Origin: Nostoc sp. FACHB-110
GTDB lineage: Bacteria > Cyanobacteriota > Cyanobacteriia > Cyanobacteriales > Nostocaceae
NCBI RefSeq assembly: GCF_014697425.1
Contig: NZ_JACJRU010000003.1
Location: forward strand, 248,001 to 312,000
Direction: 5' to 3'
Length of the DNA: 64,000 nucleotides
Shown here: piece by piece, positions 30,284 to 38,277 of the stretch
How the letters are laid out: each line of letters begins with the position of its first letter
Numbering within the stretch: position 1 is the first letter of the stretch
Notes under the pieces: model-generated
Seen by the model: the letters and a program-made list of their open reading frames with translations, nothing else
Told to the model about the DNA's origin: nothing
Databases searched by the model: none
Translations under genes and position numbers: made by a program

Positions 30284-31236
30284 GTTTCCAACTATTCCGA
30301 TTTAACCCAATCGGTAGGGGTATCGTAGCTCTTAATGCCCTTAGCGGACTGAAGTTTCCAATAATTCCGATTTGACCCAATCGGTAGGGTTAAGCTACGA
30401 GGAAAAAGTTGCTCGTCTCCGGTTTCCAATAATTCCGATTTGACCCAATCGGTAGGGATAGGGAAGTAAGTCTGTTAGCTAGATCAATATACCGTTTCCA
30501 ATAATTCCGATTTGACCCAATCGGTAGGTCAACTCCAGGAACATGTTCCGGGAGAAGATATCTCGTTTCCAACTATTCCGATTTAGCCCAATCGGTAGGG
30601 ATACCACATGAAAGTGACAATTGACTTTGATACAGTTTCCAACTATTCCGATTTAGCCCAATCGGTAGGGATCATTTTTAATCTGTATTACGATAATACA
30701 GTGTTTCCAACTATTCCGATTTAGCCCAATCGGTAGGGTCTGTCGGTTGCAGCCAGCACGGCGATTACGTCGTGTTTCCAACTATTCCGATTTAGCCCAA
30801 TCGGTAGGGTAGTTGAGGAGAGCAACGTTGAAGAGCAAGAACTGTTTCCAACTATTCCGATTTAGCCCAATCGGTAGGGTCCTGTTTTTGAAGGAATATT
30901 CTCTTGTTTACCATACGGGTTTCCAACTATTCCGATTTAGCCCAATCGGTAGGGAAAACTAAAAAGCGTTTGTCCAAAAGACAAAATGCTTGTTTCCAAC
31001 TATTCCGATTTAGCCCAATCGGTAGGGTTCAATTGAATAACAATAATCTTGAAGGGTTGTCAAAGTTTCCAACTATTCCGATTTAGCCCAATCGGTAGGG
31101 TTAAAAAAATTAAGGAAGTTGTGGGTTGTGGTTTCCAACTATTCCGATTTAGCCCAATCGGTAGGGCAGTTTGCAAAATTGAATCAGGAGCTTGTCTATC
31201 GTTTCCAACTATTCCGATTTAGCCCAATCGGTAGGG
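30284..31236 (-). CRISPR. CRISPR array 2: 14 repeats, 13 spacers
   Basis: On the plus strand the 36-bp repeats begin GTTTCCAAC and end AATCGGTAGGG. They start at 30284, 30354, 30422, 30494, 30565, 30635, 30703, 30774, 30844, 30919, 30992, 31065, 31131 and 31201. The leader lies on the right, so transcription runs leftward. Ten leader-proximal repeats have TTTAGCCC in the loop, the next three have CAATAATTCC and TTTGACCC, and the most distal has TTTAACCC as in arrays 1 and 3. The stem CCGATT/AATCGG and the terminal GTTTCCAA are kept in all. The repeat at 30494 has lost its last G. Confidence 0.97.
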
Positions 31237-31422
31237 AGTTCGTCTAGGAGGCTTTACCCTGTAAGGGTTTCAGCCGCCAAATCGACGCATCTCTAAAATC
31301 ATTATAAATCATCAGTGAAAATCGACCAAAACACATACCTCAAACCCTTGCCCTGTAAGCAATCGACGCACCTCAACGAAAAATATAGGGTTTCGGCGAT
31401 TTGGCGAGGTGTGTCGATGAAC
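31237..31422 (-). promoter_or_regulatory. Leader of CRISPR array 2
   Basis: The 186 bases right of the first repeat match the leaders of arrays 1 and 3 in reverse orientation, from AGTTCGTCTAGGAGG to GTGTCGATGAAC. The motif GTCGATT with a downstream CTTACAGGG recurs twice inside. The CARF gene ends 68 bases away in the same direction, so its transcript may run into this leader. Confidence 0.85.
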
Positions 31423-31489
31423 AATAAAAAACTCTGTGAAAACGCCTCAAACCTAGATATAACAGTAATTATACAAAAATTTAGCTAAT

Positions 31490-32188
31490 CTATTTGCGGA
31501 ACTGCTGCTTGAGAGTAATTTCAATTGGGTTAAAAGAACGTCCTGTTACTTGTCCATCTTGTAATTCGGCTGGGGTGTATTGTAATGGACTTTGTACCGA
31601 CAACGAAGCAAGTACCATACCGACACTCGCTTGGGCTGTCATCCCTGTAAAATCTGCGATCGCATCTTCTATTGTCCATCCAGAGGGCAGGCTTTTATAA
31701 ATTTTTCGCACAAAGTGATAAAACTCTAAAGGGTCGTAGATATCGTTAACTACGATTGGTTCAGAAATTTTTAATTTAGAAAAGTCTTGTTTTAACTTTT
31801 TGGCAATATCAATTGACTGGGTAGAACAAATCAACCAGCAACATTCTAATTGTGGCAAATGATATTCTATGGCTTTGCGACAAGGTTCATCTCGGCTGAC
31901 TAATAACAAGAGTCCTTTGTGCTTTTTGGGTGGTAACTTGCCTAAATCAACTTCAGGCGATCGCATTTTAGCCAATGACTTAGCCAAAAACCACACCGAG
32001 AAAATAAAAATCAATACAGAACCCAAAGCAATTCCCACAGAGGCGTTTGTAGTCTCACCAAAAATGTTAAATAAAATTTGAGTAAGTGCATTACCCAGCA
32101 CAGATAAAAACATTGTGCCGATAATGAAGGGAATTAAAGTTTCTGGGTTAAAAAATATCTTAGCTGCTTTAGAAAAATTGTTTTGCAT
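31490..32188 (-). CDS. Membrane-anchored CARF-domain protein (Cam1-like effector candidate)
   Basis: The 232-residue protein has two N-terminal transmembrane helices (about 19-40 and 50-70) and a cytosolic domain. That domain opens with HKGLLLLVSRDEPCRKAIEYHL (90-111) and CCWLICSTQS (116-125) and contains DFTGMTAQASVGM (179-191). The last motif closely resembles the DxTGGTK ligand loop of CARF domains, which bind cyclic oligoadenylates made by Cas10. A TM-CARF layout is known from Cam1, which depolarises the membrane during phage infection. It lies beside array 2 and its leader. The CARF call is from motif and fold pattern only; two helices instead of one is a difference from Cam1. Confidence 0.72.
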   Translation of the reverse strand: MQNNFSKAAKIFFNPETLIPFIIGTMFLSVLGNALTQILFNIFGETTNASVGIALGSVLIFIFSVWFLAKSLAKMRSPEVDLGKLPPKKHKGLLLLVSRDEPCRKAIEYHLPQLECCWLICSTQSIDIAKKLKQDFSKLKISEPIVVNDIYDPLEFYHFVRKIYKSLPSGWTIEDAIADFTGMTAQASVGMVLASLSVQSPLQYTPAELQDGQVTGRSFNPIEITLKQQFRK

Positions 32189-32314
32189 AGTGAATATTAA
32201 TCAGGGAGTAGTGAGTAGAGAATAGGGAGTAGAAAACAAGGAAGTTTGAATATAGGTATTTTTTTCAAAAAATTAACATCAGTTCTATATTTATAATTGA
32301 TAATAGGATGTTTT

Positions 32315-32842
32315 TTATCCAGAATTTCCTAGCCCCCAACCACGTTCTTCTTGCCAGATACGTAAAGATTCTTGATAATTAGCACGGGCTTGATTAATAC
32401 GTTCTTCACACTGCTGTTTAAGGCTGTTATATCTGCCTGCAATTAATTGAATTTCCTCATGACATCTAGCCTTTTGTGTATTGATTTCTTGCTGTTGATA
32501 TTTCTCGATTCTGTCCTGTATAACATAATCTGGCCCGACTAAGCGTGGAGCAGACTCTGGCGGTTCAGTGTTTTGAATATTCTGCACTTCTGCTTGTAAC
32601 TGAAGCATTCGCTGATGAATGCGCCAATCTCTTTCTTGTTCTAATTCTTGCTGACGAGATAATAAAAAATCTATCTCACTTTGGTAATCAACCATCTTAA
32701 AGTTTTTGAGAGGACTGTGGGGGTCATTTTCACAAATCCACTTGAGATGAGCATCAATCATCTGTTCTTGATAATCTTGCTCATCAGGAATTATTGCAAT
32801 TGTAAATAAATCTTCCAAAGTATTATTTTTGAACTGTTTCAT
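32315..32842 (-). CDS. Coiled-coil protein in the vWA-like membrane cluster
   Basis: The 175-residue protein is largely charged helix, with heptad-like stretches (FLLSRQQELEQERDWRIHQR and ARCHEEIQLIAGRYNSLKQQ) and no membrane segment. No family is recognised. Its start overlaps the preceding 108-residue membrane gene by 20 bases, so the two are coupled. It is the last gene of a run that begins with the vWA-like protein. Confidence 0.65.
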   Translation of the reverse strand: MKQFKNNTLEDLFTIAIIPDEQDYQEQMIDAHLKWICENDPHSPLKNFKMVDYQSEIDFLLSRQQELEQERDWRIHQRMLQLQAEVQNIQNTEPPESAPRLVGPDYVIQDRIEKYQQQEINTQKARCHEEIQLIAGRYNSLKQQCEERINQARANYQESLRIWQEERGWGLGNSG

Positions 32843-33149
32843 GATATTTTTCTACTAATTCATCGTAAGCTTCTGGTAGTTCTACTTTTTCGGCATGATG
32901 GTTAGCGATCGCCCATAGCAACACTACAGGGAATAGAGACACCATTGACGCAATAAAAATCCCAGCCGGAGCAATCATAGTAAAGGCAATTACAGTCTCA
33001 ATCACACTGAGAGCTACACTAATCACTAATGCGGATTTGTCCGGTTGATACTCATGAATTCCTTCTAAATCATTGAGTGTATTAATTTGGGTTTGCAGAT
33101 AAACATCTTGAGGGTTATCTTCACAATAATTAAAGTCATCTTGTAACAT
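32823..33149 (-). CDS. Small membrane protein with two helices
   Basis: A 108-residue protein with a hydrophobic pair (about 43-62 and 66-83: ALVISVALSVIETVIAFTMI and FIASMVSLFPVVLLWAI) flanked by acidic tails. No family is recognised. It starts three bases after the upstream gene ends and overlaps the coiled-coil gene, so it belongs to one operon with them. Confidence 0.68.
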   Translation of the reverse strand: MLQDDFNYCEDNPQDVYLQTQINTLNDLEGIHEYQPDKSALVISVALSVIETVIAFTMIAPAGIFIASMVSLFPVVLLWAIANHHAEKVELPEAYDELVEKYHETVQK

Positions 33150-33152
33150 AAA

Positions 33153-33593
33153 TTATCCTTTGTTTTTATTATCTAGAATTGCTGCGCGAGTTTTTTGTGT
33201 ATTCTGTTTGAGCTTAATTCCTGTTAGCACTTTTGTGGCATTAGCATGAGCATAAAAACTCGCTAATCCGCCACCTACTAAACCTGCTGATATCGCCATA
33301 GGGCCTCTTCCGGCTTGTTTAGCAAGTAGTTGAGGAGCAATAGAAAAAGTTAAAGAACCAGCAATTATGACAATAAATTGTGTAATTTGCCGTTGATTAC
33401 GCGATAAACGGCGAGAGCGGATAGCATCATATTTGGTAATTTGAGATTTAGCTAAGTTGTGTTTGGCATATTCCTGAATTGCTGCCATCATATAGGCGCG
33501 ATCGTAGTCTGGCATTCTGAGCAATATTCGGGGTAAAATTTTCAGCCAGCGTTCAATTCTATCTTTGCGTTGTGGGTGAATTTCTGGTATCAT
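33153..33593 (-). CDS. Small membrane protein with basic N-terminus
   Basis: A 146-residue protein with a basic, arginine-rich N-terminal half (KDRIERWLKILPRILLRMPD) and two hydrophobic segments (FIVIIAGSLTFSIAPQLLA and MAISAGLVGGGLASFYAHA). No known domain is recognised. It is first in the three-gene tight run 33,593-32,315. An R2 repeat copy separates it from the vWA-like gene upstream, which points the same way. Confidence 0.65.
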   Translation of the reverse strand: MIPEIHPQRKDRIERWLKILPRILLRMPDYDRAYMMAAIQEYAKHNLAKSQITKYDAIRSRRLSRNQRQITQFIVIIAGSLTFSIAPQLLAKQAGRGPMAISAGLVGGGLASFYAHANATKVLTGIKLKQNTQKTRAAILDNKNKG

Positions 33594-33606
33594 CTTCTGT
33601 CCCTGT

Positions 33607-33810
33607 AGCTACGGTGTACACACAAATGTTCGTTGAGTCCCGCCTCGGAATGAATTCCGAGTCTCATAGCGCAAGTCATCTGAAGATGACTCAACTAAAA
33701 ATATCTTCCAGTCCACGTTTTGTGGACTTTGCCTATGAGCCTGGAACTTTAGTTCTAGGCGGGATACGGTTTCAGACTGCAAATTTTCGACTTGTGTGTA
33801 CACGGTAGCC
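33607..33810. repeat. Repeat family R2, copy C
   Basis: A complete copy of about 204 bp, from AGCTACGGTGTACACACAA to TTGTGTGTACACGGTAGCC, with inner hairpins (CGGAATGAATTCCG, GTCATCTGAAGATGAC). The inverted terminal repeats extend about 19 bp. It splits the membrane-gene cluster. Confidence 0.78.
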
Positions 33811-33851
33811 CTATATTTAATAAAATCATCTTAATTGCTCATAGGAAATCC

Positions 33852-34580
33852 CTATTTCCGCACTGTTTGAAACAACCAATCCAGACAAGCCAGACTATCA
33901 CTATAGGTGCAAACTTGCGTATTTTTAACTGATACTAACTGACGGCTCAATTGGTTTTGTAAATCAACAGATGAGCCAATAATTGTGACTGCACCACCTT
34001 TTTGGATAATGCTTTCGATTTTCGATTTAATCAGCGTAAAATCTTGTTGCTGGTGATTGACAAGTTCAGCAGATTGGATAACAATTGCTGCGGCGACAGG
34101 TTGAGTATGACCTTGGCTTTGTTGGTGGTGAATTTCTGTTTCTAAACGAGAGAGTGCATCAATTAAGGATGTTCCGGGAGTTTGACCAATTCCTGGTGGC
34201 TGTGTGGTAATCTGTTGGCATTGGTTTTGTAACGACAGGCGATCGCGCTCTTGAAATTCCTGATTACTTAAGATTGTCGCTCTATCTGCAAACTTTCCTT
34301 GAATGCGAATATCACCCTCAACTAAATGCTCAGTATATTGATGACAAAGCTTTTCTAACTCAGCTTTATAAGGTTGATTTGATAGCGACACATCCACCAA
34401 AAATGCACTATTAACTCGATGTGTAAAGCTATCTATTACGATAGGAACACCCAGCAACAATACACCAGCCACAGCACAAACCCAAGTAAAAGAATATTTC
34501 CACAAAGGCGGCTCTTTTTCTACCTTTTCTAAAAGAATACTAGGAGGCTGTTGAGATAATTTACGAACTGGGTATTTCAT
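33852..34580 (-). CDS. Membrane protein with von Willebrand A-like MIDAS domain
   Basis: About 242 residues starting MKYPVRKLS after a GGAGA site; the longer frame from 34,601 is not supported. One transmembrane helix (about 30-50) is followed by a vWA-like domain with FLVDVSLSN (DxSxS at 63-67) and GTSLIDAL, the Thr of a metal-ion adhesion site. The last part, GGAVTIIGSS, fits a Rossmann strand. vWA proteins act as assembly platforms, often with AAA partners. It heads a group of small membrane genes next to the CARF gene inside the type III island, so a defence role is plausible but unproven. Confidence 0.65.
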   Translation of the reverse strand: MKYPVRKLSQQPPSILLEKVEKEPPLWKYSFTWVCAVAGVLLLGVPIVIDSFTHRVNSAFLVDVSLSNQPYKAELEKLCHQYTEHLVEGDIRIQGKFADRATILSNQEFQERDRLSLQNQCQQITTQPPGIGQTPGTSLIDALSRLETEIHHQQSQGHTQPVAAAIVIQSAELVNHQQQDFTLIKSKIESIIQKGGAVTIIGSSVDLQNQLSRQLVSVKNTQVCTYSDSLACLDWLFQTVRK

Positions 34581-34667
34581 TATTGCTGTCTCCTTCGTCA
34601 ATTTATACTGTTAAGTTTGCCATTGACTAGGAGAGGGGGAATTCCACAAAAAATCCTGTATTTCTTC

Positions 34668-35258
34668 TCAAGTAGTCGAATCTAAAGCTTCTAATTGTTG
34701 AACTATGCGTTTGAATTCTGCTAATAGTGGCGAATCAACAAATTTTTGGGCAATTTCGATAACAGAGTGATAAAACCACAGAGTTCTTTGACGTTGTGCT
34801 AGAGTCCATGCTTTATCTCCATACAGATAAAATTCAGTTAAATTTGAGCGTGCATTGTGTACTTTATCTGCTAAAACTACTCGTAAAACCTCTGGTGAAC
34901 CTTGAGAAATTTTTTGGAGATACTGTTGTTTACATTCTTCCCAAGGTGGTTTAGGTACAGCATCAGACTCAGTGCAACTTTCGACAATATCGGCTACTTT
35001 ATCACCAAATTTTTGACGGATAATTTGAGCCGTGCTTGCCCCGCCTTGGTCTTCTATGGCATCATGAAGTAAAGCTGCGATCGCCTCATCTTCACTACCT
35101 CCATCTTCAATCACCAAAGCAGCAACACTTAACAAATGACTAATATAAGGAACACCACTAATTTTTCTAATTTGTTGCGCGTGGAGTTGTGTCGCAAATA
35201 CTAACGCAGATTCAAACCGAACAGTTAACTTTGATTGCATTGCCGAAATCCCATTCAT
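34668..35258 (-). CDS. HD-domain phosphohydrolase (RelA/SpoT hydrolase-like)
   Basis: The 196-residue protein shows the HD metal site in order: GVPYISHLLSVA (His), ALLHDAIED (His-Asp) and LADKVHNARSNL (Asp). The spacing fits the hydrolase domain of RelA/SpoT and small alarmone hydrolases, which remove pyrophosphate from ppGpp. No synthetase domain is present. A second in-frame ATG is at 35,240. Its position between a WYL-type CRISPR-associated gene and the vWA cluster raises the idea of a nucleotide-clearing role in the island; that is inference. Confidence 0.8.
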   Translation of the reverse strand: MNGISAMQSKLTVRFESALVFATQLHAQQIRKISGVPYISHLLSVAALVIEDGGSEDEAIAALLHDAIEDQGGASTAQIIRQKFGDKVADIVESCTESDAVPKPPWEECKQQYLQKISQGSPEVLRVVLADKVHNARSNLTEFYLYGDKAWTLAQRQRTLWFYHSVIEIAQKFVDSPLLAEFKRIVQQLEALDSTT

Positions 35259-35305
35259 ATTTTTAGATGATTATTTTTACCTGTCACTTGCCAGATTACA
35301 CTTAT

Positions 35306-36838
35306 TTAGTTTTCTTGATAAACTGCCAAAGCCGATTCAATTTCAGTATAGATTTTGTTCTTTAAATCTAACGGTAAAATCACTTTGACATTTTTACCCC
35401 AAGTCAAGATTCTCAAAAACACATCAATATCTTCCGCATAAAACTTAGCTATGCAAAATACATATTGTTCCTTCGGATGTTGTGCTTTTAAAGTTTTAAT
35501 AATTACTGACATTTCTCTTGTATTGAAAAAATCCTCTAACATACTCCTATGTTCTGCCAAATTTTCTAAATTAATTTCCTGAAAAATATCTTGGCGGGAA
35601 GTATCTTGAATATATTTACTATAATGACTCAGATTAAATCGAACAAACATCATCTTTTTGTCTTGCCAAAAAGCATAACCTAAAACATCAGCATCCAAAG
35701 AATCTTCTACCTCTTCAGGAGTCGGTAATTCATCATCATCCTTGAGTTGACGTAAATTTTCCGGAATTTGTGGATTTTCCCAATCTAATATTTCGACATC
35801 TAAAATCCTATCTAGTCGATAACCTTCCCAAATATAATTAAATTCTGCTACATCATTAATAGCATAGAGATAAGTTCCGCGTTTAATGTAATAGAATATT
35901 ACCGGATAAATAATAGTTGTAATTGCTTGAGAAGTTTGGAATTTTTTGTAAGTAATTCTTAACGGCTTGACCGAATTAATTTCTTGCCAGTTTGTCTCGA
36001 TAGCGTTAATAATAGCATTATATTTAGACTTTTTAATATTTGCCGACGTAATAAACTCTGCGGCAAATAGTAGTCTTTTTTGACTACCTTGAGTAAATCT
36101 CGTAATAAAATCAGCTAATTCGTAATTAGTAATATATTCCGAAGTAAAGCCATTAGTTGTTTTGGAATCATCACTTTGTCGTAATGATTCAGGAATTAAA
36201 TCTAACCAAGAATTAACTTGATAATAATTACCAGTGAGCTTATTATTAGAGGCAAAAACTGGTTGCAGCCATTGATTTAATTCAGGATTAGCTAAATTAT
36301 TTTGAAAATCTAGCCGATAAGCACGGGTACGATTATTGAAATCACAACCTTGACTATCAAACGGGTGAAGTTCTAATAATTCTTGAATTTTTATCTCATC
36401 AACTCGATAAAAATCTTGAAAAGATTTTAGCCATTGCTCTTGTTGAATTTGGTTGTAAAACATCGTCTGCCAAATATCTTTAATAGTTAGTTGTTGCAGT
36501 AAATTGAGATTAGCTTCAGCATTATGGTGCTGCGTTACTTTATTTGATTTAGGCTGTATTTGCAGCAAAGACTGATGTTTTAAGCAGATATTAAGCTGAC
36601 TTACCCAATCTAAAAAACTAAATTTGGAGTTTGTGCTACTTCCAGCTAAAGGTGAATTAATATATTGGTCTTCTCCTAAACTAATGCCATCACCATATAT
36701 AGTTTTTAAATATATATATATTCTCCAGACTTTTTTAAAAGCATCTGCCTCTGATAACACAGCTTTGGAGGGTAAAAAACTCCGTAACAATTCTAATGTT
36801 GGCGCATAATTAAACAATTGAGGAGAATCAGTAGACAT
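35306..36838 (-). CDS. WYL-domain CRISPR-associated protein (TIGR03985-like)
   Basis: About 510 residues. A C-terminal-half WYL-type segment (LRITYKKFQTSQAITTIIYP to GTYLYAINDVAEFNYIWEGY and RLDRILDVEIL) is followed by an acidic linker and a further effector-like end. The length and WYL pattern fit the cyanobacterial TIGR03985 family annotated as CRISPR-associated; I am moderately sure of that name. WYL domains sense ligands, often nucleic acids, and regulate defence genes. The ATG at 36,838 is preferred (MSTDSPQLF), with AGG upstream; another lies at 36,865. It is divergent from the csx3 fusion gene, so the 121-bp gap is a likely shared control region. Confidence 0.7.
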   Translation of the reverse strand: MSTDSPQLFNYAPTLELLRSFLPSKAVLSEADAFKKVWRIYIYLKTIYGDGISLGEDQYINSPLAGSSTNSKFSFLDWVSQLNICLKHQSLLQIQPKSNKVTQHHNAEANLNLLQQLTIKDIWQTMFYNQIQQEQWLKSFQDFYRVDEIKIQELLELHPFDSQGCDFNNRTRAYRLDFQNNLANPELNQWLQPVFASNNKLTGNYYQVNSWLDLIPESLRQSDDSKTTNGFTSEYITNYELADFITRFTQGSQKRLLFAAEFITSANIKKSKYNAIINAIETNWQEINSVKPLRITYKKFQTSQAITTIIYPVIFYYIKRGTYLYAINDVAEFNYIWEGYRLDRILDVEILDWENPQIPENLRQLKDDDELPTPEEVEDSLDADVLGYAFWQDKKMMFVRFNLSHYSKYIQDTSRQDIFQEINLENLAEHRSMLEDFFNTREMSVIIKTLKAQHPKEQYVFCIAKFYAEDIDVFLRILTWGKNVKVILPLDLKNKIYTEIESALAVYQEN

Positions 36839-36959
36839 AAACCTGACACCTAATATTGTCATCACAATATCTAGTATCGCTAACCCAGGAATAGCGGTCT
36901 ACCACAAATTTGTATTGTCTTAAAAGTAAATCTATCAAGTTAAGGAAAACCAGCCAGCC

Positions 36960-38192
36960 ATGATACTTAACTTACTTGTTGAAAATCATCCCCCTCAGCA
37001 ACCTTACCAAAAACTCCAAATTCCTTACAATAAGCAACTTCCAGCTACAGTCCTCAAAGAATTAAAGTTACCAGATAACATCAACTGGAATCATGGATTG
37101 GTAATTGATGGTAGCGCACCTAACTGGCTTTATGGTTATTTAGCTAATCAACTTCAAAATGCGGCTTGGGTAGGCTGTTATTATCCTCAGAGGGAAGGAA
37201 TAGTAGTCATACAGACGCACAACACACCCAATGTAGAAGTCGGAGAAGTTTTAAACTCTACTAAAGATGATGAGTCTAATGGTAATTTAAAGTTAACAGT
37301 AGATGAATTCACTACCATCGAAGGCGATCGCTATCAGTGTTTATTAATCGATGCTGTGAATATCTCTCCTCAGACTCTAAAATATTTGACTCTGCCAAGC
37401 AACATAGACTGGAACCGCGAAATAGTTTTATGGGGACAAGCACCATTATGGCTTTATGCTTACTTAGTGATTCGCTGTCAACAAGCCTCCTGGATAGCTT
37501 GTTACAACATGAAAACCACCGAAGCCGTAGTAGTGATGAGTCGTTCCTCACAATTGATTCCTGGCGACACATTTAAATTAGTACCCAAACCACCTTGTGC
37601 AGCTATTGTCTTTGGTGGCCCACCTGATAGCGGTAAAAGTCTCCTGGCCTATACCTTAAAACAAACCTTAGTCAATCATGGCTGGAACAATAAAGTTTAT
37701 TTACATCGAGTCGCATGGGATGGAGAAGGAGACTGGTTTGCTAAAACAATGGCTAGCAATCAAGAATTAGCTAACGAACTATCAAAAATTGCAGGACGCT
37801 GGAAACAACCCGAAAACCTAGCAGAATATTTCTCTCAACAGGCTCAAGTGATTCAAGAAATTCGCAAATATACAGATTTAATCTTAATCGATATTGGCGG
37901 TCAGCCAAAAGAATCTGATAAAATGTTGTTACACAGTGCTACTCACTACATTATTATTAGTAACTCTTTAGAGGGTGTAGCACAATGGCATGAATTCTTT
38001 CAAAAACCAGACAAAAACACTCAAGAACAATTAATTCCCTTAGCAGTCATCCACAGTGCAAAAGAGGAAAAATCAGAAGTAATTGTGAATAACCACTCAT
38101 ACTTAGAAATGATTGTCGGCCCTTGGAAGTACGAGCAAACTGAAACAGTTCCTCAAGAATTACTAGAAGCGGTGAAAAAATTGATTAGATGA
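36960..38192 (+). CDS. csx3: Csx3-Csx3-ATPase fusion protein
   Basis: The 410-residue protein has two tandem Csx3-like units: 16-98, with INWNHGLVIDGSAPNWLYGY, and 124-206, with NIDWNREIVLWGQAPLWLYA. A P-loop domain follows, with GPPDSGKS at 220-227 and a Walker B-like DLILIDIGG. Csx3 (Crn3) degrades cyclic tetra-adenylate and switches off type III signalling, and fusions to an ATPase are known in cyanobacteria. The catalytic DPR...SH signature is altered in both units (YPQREGIVVIQTH and NMKTTEAVVVMSR), so sensing rather than cutting is possible. A terminator follows at 38,245. Confidence 0.85.
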   Translation: MILNLLVENHPPQQPYQKLQIPYNKQLPATVLKELKLPDNINWNHGLVIDGSAPNWLYGYLANQLQNAAWVGCYYPQREGIVVIQTHNTPNVEVGEVLNSTKDDESNGNLKLTVDEFTTIEGDRYQCLLIDAVNISPQTLKYLTLPSNIDWNREIVLWGQAPLWLYAYLVIRCQQASWIACYNMKTTEAVVVMSRSSQLIPGDTFKLVPKPPCAAIVFGGPPDSGKSLLAYTLKQTLVNHGWNNKVYLHRVAWDGEGDWFAKTMASNQELANELSKIAGRWKQPENLAEYFSQQAQVIQEIRKYTDLILIDIGGQPKESDKMLLHSATHYIIISNSLEGVAQWHEFFQKPDKNTQEQLIPLAVIHSAKEEKSEVIVNNHSYLEMIVGPWKYEQTETVPQELLEAVKKLIR

Positions 38193-38244
38193 AACAATCT
38201 AACTCCCATTATCTCACAACTATCAAATGATTTTCTATCAAATC

Positions 38245-38274
38245 AAACCCCTGCATCAATGCAGGGTTTTTTAT
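38245..38274 (+). terminator. Terminator after csx3
   Basis: AAACCCCTGCAT and ATGCAGGGTTT form a stem with a short loop, followed by TTTATTG. It lies between convergent csx3 and the JAB-E1 gene. Confidence 0.75.
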
Positions 38275-38277
38275 TGC

